A DNA stretch of 64,000 nucleotides. It comes from Bacteroidota bacterium (GTDB lineage Bacteria > Bacteroidota > Bacteroidia > Chitinophagales > Chitinophagaceae). Below are positions 47,581-58,689 of this stretch, one piece after another. The stretch is from contig JADJQP010000002.1 of the NCBI GenBank assembly GCA_016712665.1, positions 310,001 through 374,000 on the forward strand. The letters are read 5' to 3'. Every line of letters begins with the position of its first letter. Positions within the stretch are counted from its first letter, which is position 1. Made by a program: the position numbers and the translations under genes. Below the pieces are notes generated by a model. That model was not told the origin of the DNA. It did no database searches and saw only the letters and a list, made by a program, of their open reading frames with translations.

Positions 47581-48158
47581 TATTTAATAATATTTAATTT
47601 GCCAGTAAAGGTTTCATCCGCATATTTAATCATATAGGTGTACAAACCATTTGCTATATTCCACAGTTTGAGAAACTCTTTTCCATTCATAAATTGCATT
47701 TCCCTATTTACCAGTTCCTTTCCTAAAACATCCTGTAAAATAAAATTGGCAGTTCCCATTTTACTGCTTTCAATATAAATGAAATCAGTTGTAGGGTTTG
47801 GATACAAAACAACTACATCACTACCTTCTGCTCCTCTGAATGCCTTATAAATGTTTGTATTTTCAGCAGCAGCGTTTACTTCGTTTCTTATTTGATTTGC
47901 TAAAATATTTGCTTTTTCATTGGTTTGCGCTTCATACAAGCTATCAAGATTTAGGTAGCCGCTATTACCATTTTTATTTTGTCCTTGAATGCAACCTAGT
48001 CTATCATTGTATTGCATTATGGGGTTGTACATCGCCCAAAGCACCCTAGCTTTATAAACAGCAGTACCGCCAATAAATGGGCAACTTGTCCGAACCGCAG
48101 ATAGCGCAGAAGTAGCAGATAACGCAGAAAGGAATATTGGCAATAAATAATTTCTCAT
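47580..48158 (-). CDS. stand-alone copy of the giant protein's C-terminal cassette (192 aa)
   Basis: From the ATG at 48158 the protein begins MRNYLLPIFLSALSATSALS, then AVRTS, and enters homology at CPFIGGTAVYKARVLWAMYN, QYNDRLGCIQGQNKNGNSGY, LNLDSLYEAQTNEKA, then a type A sorting domain (VLYPNPTTDFIYIESSKMG). It lacks the helical part upstream of CPF that the 286-residue copy retains. The signal-like leader is encoded by TCTGCGTTATCTGCT...CTATCTGCGGTTCGGAC, a repeat-like sequence and not by the ancestral gene. An in-frame GTG at 48176 is less likely. It lies 75 bases after gene A's stop. Confidence 0.72.
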   Translation of the reverse strand: MRNYLLPIFLSALSATSALSAVRTSCPFIGGTAVYKARVLWAMYNPIMQYNDRLGCIQGQNKNGNSGYLNLDSLYEAQTNEKANILANQIRNEVNAAAENTNIYKAFRGAEGSDVVVLYPNPTTDFIYIESSKMGTANFILQDVLGKELVNREMQFMNGKEFLKLWNIANGLYTYMIKYADETFTGKLNIIK

Positions 48159-48235
48159 TTTTTTGTTTTGATGCACCGGCTAACTCTGATTCTGTCAGTT
48201 TGAACGCTTGTCCCGTTTCAGCGGAAAGTCGAAAA

Positions 48236-49765
48236 CTATTCAATAATCACTTTCTTACTCTCATTCTCACATCGAATATAATACATTCCTTTGGCAAAAT
48301 ACTTTACATTTATTTCATCTGCTTTGGTAGAAAATAATAGCTCCCCCAATACATTATACAACTCCTTTTTTTTGCCATTGACATTTTTGATGTAAAAAAT
48401 TGTGCTACTTGGATTCGGGTACACCTCCAACTGCTTACAACCAACTGCCAACTGCGAATTCTCAAGCGGCCAGCAAGGCAGCAAAGGCCCAAGGTTAAAA
48501 TCAGGCATATTGGGTGGTGATGTACTTGCTCCATTAAAAGCAGAAAAATCTAAACAAAACTGACAAAAATCACAGCCGGCTCCTTTAATGTTTGGTTTGT
48601 TGATGACATTATTAAAAAGTTGATAGCCACTATATTTACCAATATATATTCTATTATCAATTCCTTTTTGCATCTGTCCGAAAAGGGCATATTCAGCAAC
48701 AGTATCATACCTATGTACCTCATACCATGCCTGTATACTATCAGGAATATTGTATTCGTATTGATAGGTGTGCATAAATTTATTAATATACAAAAAACTA
48801 TCATTAGGAGAAAAACATAATCCTAAAATTAAGGAATCTCTTATTCCGATGGAATCCCAGTACCAATAGCCAGTCGAATCAATTGGTACATTTATTGACT
48901 TCATATTACTTAATAATCCTGTACACCTATCAAAATCGGCAATGCCCAATTGAGCCCCCATGCCAGAGTTTGAACCCCCTGTTGCAAATGCATATTTACT
49001 TCCATCACTACTAAAACAGCTTTGACCAACTAAATCAGAATAACCGAAATGTGGTTCAGCAAACCCTTGCAAATATTTAAACTCTATAGTATCGTTAGTT
49101 ATAAGAAAGGTATAAATCATATTTGTGTCAAGTGCTTGTTTCAGTAGCCACCAATCATATCCGTTTGCATGGCGACATGCCATCATACCTACTTTTGCCA
49201 TTTCAACATTTGTAAGCAATGGAATATCTTTTTGTATTACTTTCCCCAATCCTGTATTGGCATTCATATCTATGATATGATACTGAAGTAAATCAAAGGG
49301 TACTTTGCCACCTACTCCTCCCTGATTTGTAACATAAAAAGTATATGCACTATCGCTAAGTGAGGGTGTTATCACATAATATAGACCTCCGCTTCCTTTT
49401 GGTAGGATAATGGATCCCTGGGTAGCTATTCCCATCGGATAAGCATTATGATGAAACACTTTGCTTGGTACCAAACTATCCCCCCCCTCCATAATATTGC
49501 CGGCAGAATCAAACAATACATATCCATTGCACATGGCAAGTAGAGCGCCTGTAACACTATCACAAATTACACTGGAAGCCACATCAAAAATCCCTCCTGA
49601 AAAATTTTGAAATATTTGGGAAGTTACTGGTTTTGATGTATCGTTGAAAGTAATCAAAATCGCTCCATTTCCTGTTACCCATACATTGCCACTTTTGTTT
49701 TGAGAAAAGATATTAAAAGTAAAAAATAGGGACACAAATATGCTAATAATAATTCCTTTTTTCAT
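48236..49765 (-). CDS. T9SS propeller-like secreted protein A
   Basis: 509 residues, uninterrupted. Signal peptide to NIFSQ, then NKSGNVWVTGNGAILITFND, the shared body (GMMACRHANGYDWWLLKQAL, GSKYAFATGGSNSGMGAQLG, GLCFSPNDSFLYINK), the CDFCQFCLDFSAFNGASTSP cysteine motif (also in D), linker NSQLAVGCKQLEV and sorting domain VYPNPSSTIFYIKN. It is the direct downstream neighbour of the giant gene (6-base gap) and hence the likely ancestor of the duplicated unit. Proteins of this kind are common in Bacteroidota, but the ligand of this group is unknown to me. Confidence 0.9.
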   Translation of the reverse strand: MKKGIIISIFVSLFFTFNIFSQNKSGNVWVTGNGAILITFNDTSKPVTSQIFQNFSGGIFDVASSVICDSVTGALLAMCNGYVLFDSAGNIMEGGDSLVPSKVFHHNAYPMGIATQGSIILPKGSGGLYYVITPSLSDSAYTFYVTNQGGVGGKVPFDLLQYHIIDMNANTGLGKVIQKDIPLLTNVEMAKVGMMACRHANGYDWWLLKQALDTNMIYTFLITNDTIEFKYLQGFAEPHFGYSDLVGQSCFSSDGSKYAFATGGSNSGMGAQLGIADFDRCTGLLSNMKSINVPIDSTGYWYWDSIGIRDSLILGLCFSPNDSFLYINKFMHTYQYEYNIPDSIQAWYEVHRYDTVAEYALFGQMQKGIDNRIYIGKYSGYQLFNNVINKPNIKGAGCDFCQFCLDFSAFNGASTSPPNMPDFNLGPLLPCWPLENSQLAVGCKQLEVYPNPSSTIFYIKNVNGKKKELYNVLGELLFSTKADEINVKYFAKGMYYIRCENESKKVIIE

Positions 49766-49771
49766 AAAAAT

Positions 49772-52700
49772 TTATTTTAGTATTGATAATTTTCCTATCG
49801 ACTTCTTCATATTAGCGAATTCAATTTCATAATGATATATGCCGTTGGCAATATCATTTAGTAAAATCAAAGTTTTGCTGTTTTCTTTTGATAGCGTGGT
49901 GCTTACTATCACATCGCCTAACGTATTGTATAATTTAAAGTACCCATCTGATTCACTATAGTAGCTAATTGTAACTTGGGTACTTGCAGGGTTTGGATAA
50001 ATTCTTATTGTATTATCTTCCCCAATATTTATTTCAGGCCTTACTTGTCTTTTTTCTTCCTCATTCGATTTAATTTGATTTGCCAAAATACCAGCTTGCT
50101 CATCCACTTGAACTTCATATAAACTATCAAGGTTTAGGTAACCGCTATTACCATTTTTATTTTGTCCGATAATTTGAATGCAATTAAGCCTATCGTTATA
50201 CTGCATAATTGGGTTGTATAAACCCCACAAAACACGCGCTTTATATACGGCGGTGCCTCCCACAAACGGACAAAGGTTTGCTATGAATTCCAATTCTGTT
50301 TCTTGAATTGGACTAATGCTATCCTTACCATATCTGGTTAATCGCAATGCTAAATTATTGATTGTCTGTTCATATAATTCATGATCATTATTGCTCGTAA
50401 TATTACTATTCTCAGTTAGAGCTGTATTATAAAGACTTATCATTTCTGCATTTGACCCTTTAAAATCAAACAATGTATTCAGTGCAACATCAGCAAGGGT
50501 AATATCGCTAATAGTAGTATTTGAGTAATTGTTATAAAAATTGGTTAGAATTAGACTACTATTTCTAAGTGCAGTATCCAATGCCACACGTTCATATAAG
50601 TTTTTATTATCTAACCATGCGCCTACTTCTACAAAATTTATGTAGGTCTGCTGTTGTAATGCTACTGCTTCGGCATTTTCAATATCAATTTCTTCATTAT
50701 TATAAACCACATTTGGTGCGCCGGCATTTTCAAAGTTGGGATCTGGGGCACAAGGGTCGGTGGCCAGAGGTACAAAACTATAAACCTTATAATCACAAAG
50801 AGGTGGTGAAGGCGAGCTACTTTGCGGAATTGTTAACAAAGACGTCGGCGTAAATATTTGGTGAACAAAATTAGTGGTGCAAACACTATTTCTCCACACT
50901 TTAAATAATTGGTTTTGTAGCCATGTAAGGTTTCCATTCATATTAAAGGTCCAATCATTTCCATTGTCAGTACTTGCGTCACCAATATCCCCGAATGATC
51001 CGGAGAGTGCGGCACCATTGTCTAACGTATAAAGCGGATTACGGTTAAATCTGAACTTATTATTTCTAATATTATTAGGCGAGCAGAAATTACCGCCCCA
51101 AACATAAAAACCTTGTTTTGTTGCTCTACCCTTATTACAACTTAAGATCATTTCAGAAGAAGTTTCAAAATAATATGCCTTGCTAAATGTCAAATCATAA
51201 TTGAGCAATGAATATTGTCCATCAACCAAATTGTTATCCAATTTTATTTCTTTGCAATTACTGTTATAAATACCATACAAACTGGGATCATAAGCAGGTA
51301 CCTGCGGTACTGCCGTTCCGTTGGGTACCGTAAAAAAGATATTGTTGTTACTAATTAATTGGCTTTTGTTGGCACCTAGGTTTCCAATTCCTTTACCAGC
51401 CCAATAGGGGATGGTAATTGTATTCGTCAAAATATTAAAAGTCTCTGCCGGGTTATATGGTGGGTTGAGTTGCTTGATATCAATACCGATGGCAGGGTAA
51501 ATAAGTACTTGTTGTGGATTACCATTGTATGGGGCTCCGATGCCTTCGTTGAGGATGATATCATTTTCAATTACATCGTAATTGTCATAGTTGCCTATAA
51601 GCTGTGTGCCGATAGCTGTGTTTTCTATTTTGTTTAGTGCCAGATACACTTCCTTGCTTGCCATGTTACGGTTCATAATGCCGAACCAAGTATCTTTCAT
51701 GTATAGCTTTTCTGCTATCAGGTTATTATTTTGACTCACAACACCCTTACTGCACCGGTCAAATAAAATAGTAGCGGACGTATTGGCACCGGTATAGCTA
51801 ACAGTTGTATGTCCGGAAAAAGTATTAGCTGCTAAGGTATAATCTATATTTACGCCGGCTCCAATAGGTGAGGTGTACACAGTATTATTGATATCAACTA
51901 GTGACTGATTTGGTGGATTAGTCTGTATGTCCTCAAACTTATTGTTGTAAATACCAATTAGATTTGAAGTGCCGATTATGTTTGCAATATTAGCATCACC
52001 GCGTATGTCTATGCCATTGTTAAGTTCTTTGAATGTATTGCCTGCATTTACATTTTGGACATTGCCAATATTGATATAATTGCTATTAAATATTTCGATA
52101 CCATGCTTGCACTCGTATTGCATTCCATTAAAAGTATTGCCCTCCACTTTACCGGTATACGTAGGGTCATTCATTGCTGAAAACTTAATAGAGCGAATAT
52201 CATTATTTTCAAAGGTAGAGTTGGTAGCTTGTAGTACAGCATCATTTGAAATCAGTATACCGGCATGCATTTGTCTAAAGGTGCTGTTATCAATGCTCAC
52301 CTTTTGCTGCGGATCGTCTGCTTCTATTCCCAACCAATAATCGCAGGCGGCTTGTAATACACTTCCATTCACTAAGAAAATATCACTTTGCCCGACTAAT
52401 TGTATACTACCTGTTTGAGTAAACCATAGCGTACAATTATTAAATGTAATATCCGCATCAACGGTAAACACGTCATCAATATAAAATGTTTTATTACTGA
52501 TGGTGCTTCCGTACAAGGCAATTAAGTCGTTTGCGATAGGTTGTGTAAGTAATATTGTATTGGGTGTATTTACAATATCTATACCACTAGCACAAGCACA
52601 ATGATTAGCCGATGGTGCTGCAATTGTAAATGTAGTAGTATAGGTATAGCTACCGTTTGCGCATGTAATGGTGTAGGTATTGGCAGATAGGCCCGTAAAC

Positions 52701-55607
52701 AAGGTAAGTCCTAATGGATTAGCAAGCACAACATTGCCGGGATTCAGCGTATAAGTAGTGTTGCTTACCTCGCTGACTAACTCTATCCATCCGTCATTTA
52801 CATTTCCGCATGATATATTATGTATTTTAAAATTTTCGTGGTATAGAACATTATTCATCATGGTACTGAGGTTGGCATCGCAAGGTAGGCTACCCCCGAA
52901 GGTAATTGAGCCGGCAGTAAACACAAAACCGCGATGGTTGTCATCACTTTCTGATGGTACGTAAATAATTTCTGATTCTACATGTCCATTAGGAAAGCCT
53001 ACTTTTTTATTTGGATCTTGAGGATCTGGGGCATAACATATAATTGAACTTCCCGGATTAGTGGTTTCAGCCAATATTTGAATGGTGTTGTCATAAATAG
53101 ATTCGGTTTGCTTTGGAAATCCCAAGGGATCGCTCATATCAGAAACACTATACTTATCGGTTTCTCTGCCGGAGGCGGCACCTTGCTTATCGTTAGGGCC
53201 GGTATACTGCGGCGCATACCCTAAATTGTAACCGGTTTCTCCTAACAATTGGCCCACATTAGCCATGATGATGGAAGCGGCACCATCAGGGGTTTTGGTA
53301 AACGAATGTGGGGGCTCATTCACATTATTAATTATATTGTGATGTGTTCCAATGAGATCCACCGGCCTTTTTGTAAAACCCGCAAAATCATAGGTTTGAA
53401 AAAGATAATCAAACCGATCAAAATTATTATTATTTATTCCAAAGGGAGACGGACCGGGATCATTATCAATGGATACACATTTATAATCAGGATTTGCCGA
53501 TGGATAATCGGTGGAGGCGTTTGCAGTACCCGGGTAGGCAATTATTTTTTTATTCGGAATATCTAAACCACATAATTCAAAGATAGCATTGCCACCTATG
53601 CAAATTAAATTACCACCATTTAATCCTGCGCCATTTGTTTGAAACGCTTTGGTATTATCATACATTTCTTTGGTACAATACTCGGGATGAGTACCCATTA
53701 TTAAGTATGCATAATTATTTAGAAAATTATTCTGATTTTCATGTACATCCTTATCAGTAATCACATCAGGATCGTAGCCATTGTTCACTAACCAGGTATA
53801 AATCCACAATTCTGCTCTTGTTCGATGCATCAACTCAGCTGAGTTCAATAAACTGCGAAAGATATTACTAGGCACAGGTCTAGTAACGGGATTGGGTCGT
53901 TGAAAGGAATAATATTGATTGGTAGCATCCTGATATTTCGAACCAGAGTGATCGATGCCACTCCACTGATTGTAAATCCACCAAGTATTGGTATTGGCAA
54001 TTAGAGCTACTTTATTAATGCCCGGTGTCGTTTTACTTACAATAAAGGTAATATATTCATCAATACCTTTACTATCAACCAATTTGGCTGCATAATAACC
54101 ACTAGGCCAACCATTAGGAATCGTTACAGTAAATGAACTATTCCATCCGCATCCATTTTTATGTGCATCAAAAGGCGTTTCCTGCATGGTAGGTGTAATA
54201 GTAAAACTTGTCAAGGGGCTACCTATATCAACATCATTATCATCTGAACTTAACTTAAAAATATCAACAATAGTATTCCCTGTCAAATTTCCGCTACCAC
54301 TTATATAAAAATCAATATCTTGACCAACTTTTGCAGAAAGAGGCCAACAATAACCTTCTAATTTTGGTAAAAGTAAACCAACCTTTAGGCTATTGAAAGT
54401 GGTGGGAATATTATTAATATTAACAACTACATAATAGTTACAAAGTAAATCTAATTTGCCATCATTATTAAAATCAGTCGTTTGCATATTTAGATCTGAA
54501 GCGAAATCACCCAAGCCGGCATTTCCTTCTTTGTTCCACTTTGAATGATAGTGATATTTAAAAATATGATTCACTAAATCCGTTTTTAGGTACCATATGC
54601 TACCGGCCTCAGTTCCGTCCCTGTAAAACATTATTAAATCTACTTGTCCGTCTGCATCAAAATCACCCGGAAAAAAATCAACAACATTAACGCCTTGATT
54701 AATACCGCTTAGCCAATTAGTGGCATTATTATAACTGAGACTATTTCCATTATTTTCAATCATACGAAGTACTCCTGCATCGCGAACAAAAATGCAAAAA
54801 TCATCATACCCATTATTATTGAAATTTTCTTGAAAAAATAATACGTCCGTACTTGCAATAGTTGCATCTTGTCCAAAAAAGGAAATTTGAAATATTATTT
54901 TTTAAAACTTGAATTTTGGTATCGCTGCCATCAACATAACTATAGGCAATATCATCAAACCCGCTATTACTTGAAAATTTGCCCACATAAAAATGCGGAC
55001 TGGCAACGCCGGTTAGGGTAACCCAGGTGGCAAAACTATTGCCGTTTCCTTTCAATACATGCAGGTCTCCACTTTGACCATCATAGGCAATAATATCCAA
55101 CAATAAATCATTGTCTAGATTTCCAAAATGATATTCGTAGCTTATCGAATTTGAAAAGGTGACCCATGCACCGACCGGACTTGTAAACCCGGCACCATTA
55201 TTTTCATATAACAGCAAAGCATCTACATTTGGACTGTAATTTTCTTTCAATACCAATACATCACCTTTACCATCTCCTGTAAAATCAGCCACATGAATTA
55301 GGTGCTCGTTTAGCCCCAGTGTTAAATTGGCAAATCCGCCCTGATTCTGATTATTAAAGCTAAGATCGCTGTTTGGCAAGTAATCATTTGCGCCAATTAA
55401 TAAAGTTCCGAAGGTAACCACACCATTGTTCAACAAAGTATAAATTGTATTGGTGGTTTGATCAAAGCTTACAATATCTGTAAAATTACCAGCATCCATT
55501 TTTATTGCAAAGGTCTTCGAAATGTTTCCATTGAGTTGAACAGCTGAAGTAAAATCAAAATTATTTTTACCAAATGCAGTATTTATATTAATAACTTGCA
55601 TAAGCAA
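49772..55607 (-). CDS. giant T9SS protein: FG-GAP repeats, dimethylformamidase-beta-like domain, beta-helix
   Basis: Frames 55607-54816 and 54763-49772 join when one T is removed from the run at 54880-54875 (FLFGQDATIASTDVLFF), giving 1944 residues. FG-GAP/VCBS repeats occupy about 30-400 (ADFTGDGKGDVLVL, GDFDADGQVDLIMF, TDFNNDGKLDLL). Around 530-830 lies a domain with LIMGTHPEYCTKEMYDN and GGNLICIGGNAIFELCG, the pattern of the N,N-dimethylformamidase beta-subunit C-terminal domain. A parallel beta-helix follows (about 1060-1510), then a helical cassette with CPFVGGTAVYKARVLWG, and a type A sorting domain from about 1869 (IRIYPNPASTQVTISYY). The ORF opens at a TTG without signal peptide; the ATG with a signal peptide (55674) is out of frame by one heptamer unit. 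Confidence 0.85.
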
Positions 55608-55609
55608 CG

Positions 55610-55650
<41 letters not shown>

Positions 55651-55866
55651 CTGGCGAGTAAGAGTCGTTTTCATGTTAGGTTATTTTTACTACTAACAAA
55701 GTTTAACCTTTTTTTGGATATTCCAAAATATTAACATCTTTGCGGTTAAATGATATTTACATCCTAATAAGAATCAAAATAGAAATCACTTCTCATTTTT
55801 CCTTTTCCTATTTGTAGCTTTGCACCGAAAAATAGGTAAGAAGTGAGTAGCAAAAAAGCAAAAATC

Positions 55867-56628
55867 ATGCGAAATGAAAAACCCACCATTCTCATTACCA
55901 ATGACGATGGCGTGACAGCACCCGGCATTGCAGCCCTGATAGAGGTGGCTAAACAATTTGGACGAGTAGTAGTGGTAGCTCCCGACGCACCCCAATCAGG
56001 AATGGGACATGCCATTACAATCGGCAAACCCTTGCGACTGCATCCTGTGCATCTTTTTGGAGAAATTGAAGCCTATCAATGTAGCGGTACACCGGTAGAT
56101 TGTGTAAAACTAGCAGTAGATAAGGTATTGCACAAAAAACCCGATTTTTGTTTTAGCGGTATTAATCATGGTTCCAATTCATCTATCAATATTATATACT
56201 CCGGCACCATGAGTGCTGCCATGGAAGCCTCTATCGAAAAAATTCCGGCAATCGGGTTTTCATACCTCGATTATAGTTTTGATGCCGACTTCTCACTGTC
56301 GCAACAAGTGGCCGCTGAAGTAATTCATGCCATGATGCATGGAAAATTACCTGCTAAAGGTTTGTATAATGTAAATATTCCCCAAATTCCTATTAAGAAA
56401 TATAAGGGTATCAAAGTGTGTAGACAAGCTAATGCTAAATGGAAAGAAAGTTTTGTTGAACGAGTAGATCCCCATGGAAAAAAATATTTTTGGCTCACCG
56501 GTGAGTTTCAAAACTTAGACAAGGGAAAAGATACAGATGTATGGGCTTTAGAACACCAATACGCCTCTGTGGTGCCGGTTCAATACGATTTGACAGACTA
56601 CGAATTACTAAACGCTATCCAACTCTAA
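55867..56628 (+). CDS. surE: 5'/3'-nucleotidase SurE
   Basis: 253 residues from the ATG at 55867 (an in-frame GTG at 55843 would add eight). The metal motif ILITNDDGVTAPGI at the start, GTPVDCVKLA, and FSGINHGSNSSINIIYSGT are typical. SurE removes phosphate from nucleoside monophosphates under stress and in stationary phase. A TAGCTTTG box is at 55815-55822. It is followed 29 bases later by an ABC transporter operon. Confidence 0.95.
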   Translation: MRNEKPTILITNDDGVTAPGIAALIEVAKQFGRVVVVAPDAPQSGMGHAITIGKPLRLHPVHLFGEIEAYQCSGTPVDCVKLAVDKVLHKKPDFCFSGINHGSNSSINIIYSGTMSAAMEASIEKIPAIGFSYLDYSFDADFSLSQQVAAEVIHAMMHGKLPAKGLYNVNIPQIPIKKYKGIKVCRQANAKWKESFVERVDPHGKKYFWLTGEFQNLDKGKDTDVWALEHQYASVVPVQYDLTDYELLNAIQL

Positions 56629-56657
56629 TTTCCTTTCCAGCCCGCTACCTTCCCAAA

Positions 56658-57391
56658 ATGCTTTCCGTAAAACATCTTTATAAAAAATATGAAAACGCTG
56701 AGATTCCCTCCGTGGATGACTTGAGTTTTACCTTCGAAACCGGAAAAATTATTGGCTTGTTAGGACCAAATGGCGCCGGCAAAACGACCACGATTTCAAT
56801 TTTATGCGGACTCATCGGCGATTTTAAAGGTGAGGTGCACGTACTGGGAATGGATATTCGCTCAAAAATAATGCAATCAAAAGTAAAATAGGCGTGGTGC
56901 CGCAACAAATTGCGCTCTACCCTACTTTATCATGCTCTGAAAATTTGATGTACTTCGGCAAACTTTACGATATACAACCACAAACCCTCAAAAATTTAAT
57001 TGCTCAATACCTACATGATTTTGGATTAGAAGAACATGCGCACAAACAAATTAAACATTTTTCAGGCGGTATGAAACGTCGAACAAATATCATCGCCTCT
57101 CTTCTAAACAACCCAACGCTCTTAATTTTAGACGAGCCAACGGCCGGTGTGGATGTACATTCACGAAACATGATTCTCTCCTTTCTTAAACAATATAATG
57201 CAGCAGGTAATTCCATTATGTACACCTCACATTTATTGGAAGAGGCTGAAGTCATCTGTCACGAAGTGCTCATTATAGATCAGGGGAAAAAAATAGCGCA
57301 GGGAAATCCGAAAACACTCGTTAAAAACCATGCTGTGGGCAATTTAGAAGAGCTATTTTTACAATTAACAGGCAATACAGTAAGAGACTAA
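56658..57391 (+). CDS. ABC-2 transporter ATP-binding protein, frameshifted
   Basis: Frame 1 (from the ATG at 56658) carries Walker A GPNGAGKTT (near 39) and stops at 56891; frame 2 continues from the next base group with IGVVPQQIALYPTLSCSEN, signature HFSGGMKRRTNIIAS and Walker B LLILDEPTAGVD. One A missing in 56885-56888 joins them into 244 residues. Next comes the permease, five bases on, so they form one exporter. Substrate unknown; the sequence type is the daunorubicin-resistance/CcmA-like family. Confidence 0.9.
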
Positions 57392-57396
57392 ATCCA

Positions 57397-58682
57397 TTGA
57401 AAAGAATTGTAGCAACCTATATCAAAGAATGGCAATTGATGCGCAGAGACCTCGGTGGTTTGGCATTGCTGTTTTTGATGCCGATGTTATTGATCATGAT
57501 AATGGCCTTGGTACAAGATGGACCGTTTAAGGATTATAAGGATCGAAAATTTGAGACCTTACTCCTCGACCAAGATCATGGAAAGGTAGCTAGCGAAATC
57601 AAAAAGGGTCTGCTTGCTTCCAATCAATTTGATGTGGTGGATTCAATAGATGGAAAAGAAGTGGATTTGAAATTGGTAAAGGAGAAAATCCAATCAGGTT
57701 CGTTTCAGTTTGCCATTTGTATTAAAAAAGGAATCAGTGCCGAAATCATCAACAGCGGAAATATTATTGCCAATCAAATTGGAAAAAAAATCGGTATTGC
57801 CGGTACCCTTCCTCATAGAGAAAGCAGAGATAGCATGAACATAGAGTTGATGTTTGACCCAGTTAGCAAACCGGCCTTTAAAATTGCTATTACCAATGCC
57901 GTTGAAAAACTCATTCAAAAAGCCCAATCAGAAATCGTATTGGAACGAATTGCCGGTTTGAGTCCCGAACAAAGTAGCGACAGTAGTTTTGATTTTGAAA
58001 AAACCTTACGGCAAGTAGGCGTGCAAGAAATTTCATCGCAAAACAATAATGCAGCTATTAGTAAAATGAATTCGGTACAACACAATGTACCTGCCTGGGC
58101 CATTTTCGGCATGTTTTTTATGATTATCATTATTTCAGAAAGTATGATTAGCGAGCGTTTGAGTGGCAGCTGGACACGTATTAAATTGATTCCCGGTAGT
58201 TTCTCGCATATCCTTTTCGGCAAATTATTTTTTTATGTAGTACTCGGTATCATACAATTCTATCTGATGTTATTGGTCGGTGTTTTTGTGATGCCTCTTT
58301 TAGGTCTGGATGCTATGCAATTAAACCATTCACCTTTGGTGCTCTTATTTTTTGTAAGTTGTATTTCAACCTGTGCTGTTTCATACGGCATATTGCTCGG
58401 TATGTTATTTAACTCCAGCAATCAGGCATTACCGGTAGCAGCCATTTCGGTAGTTATTCTCTCGGCCATCGGTGGTGTGTGGGTACCGGTAGAAGTACTG
58501 CCCCCCTTATTAAAAACATTTCTCTTGTATCGCCTATGCGTTGGGGCTTGCAAGGCATCAATACCATTTTATTGCGACAAGGCCAGTTCGTCGATATTGC
58601 CCTTCCGGCCCTATTGCTTCTGTTGGGTGCTACGGTCTGTTTACTGGTAGCCTGGTTTTTAGAACAGAAAAAAATGAGCTAA
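57397..58682 (+). CDS. ABC-2 transporter permease with large extracytoplasmic loop, frameshifted
   Basis: TTG start at 57397 directly after the ATPase gene. One membrane helix near 20-40, then a soluble loop of about 190 residues (LIQKAQSEIVLERIAGL), then about five helices (NVPAWAIFGMFFMIIIIS near 230 to the C-terminus). One A missing in 58512-58516 sends the frame to an early stop; with it restored the protein continues LKNISLVSPMRWGLQGINTI and ends in FLEQKKMS, 428 residues. The architecture is that of the YhhJ/DrrB-like ABC-2 permeases. Confidence 0.87.
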
Positions 58683-58689
58683 TCGGCCA

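Noticed and set aside
48052..48243. Minus-strand ORF of 63 residues overlapping the start of the 192-aa tail
   Set aside because: Different frame from the homologous one; it is formed by the repeat-like intergenic DNA.
55764..56027. Minus-strand ORF overlapping the surE start
   Set aside because: Antisense to the conserved NDDG region of SurE; no support.
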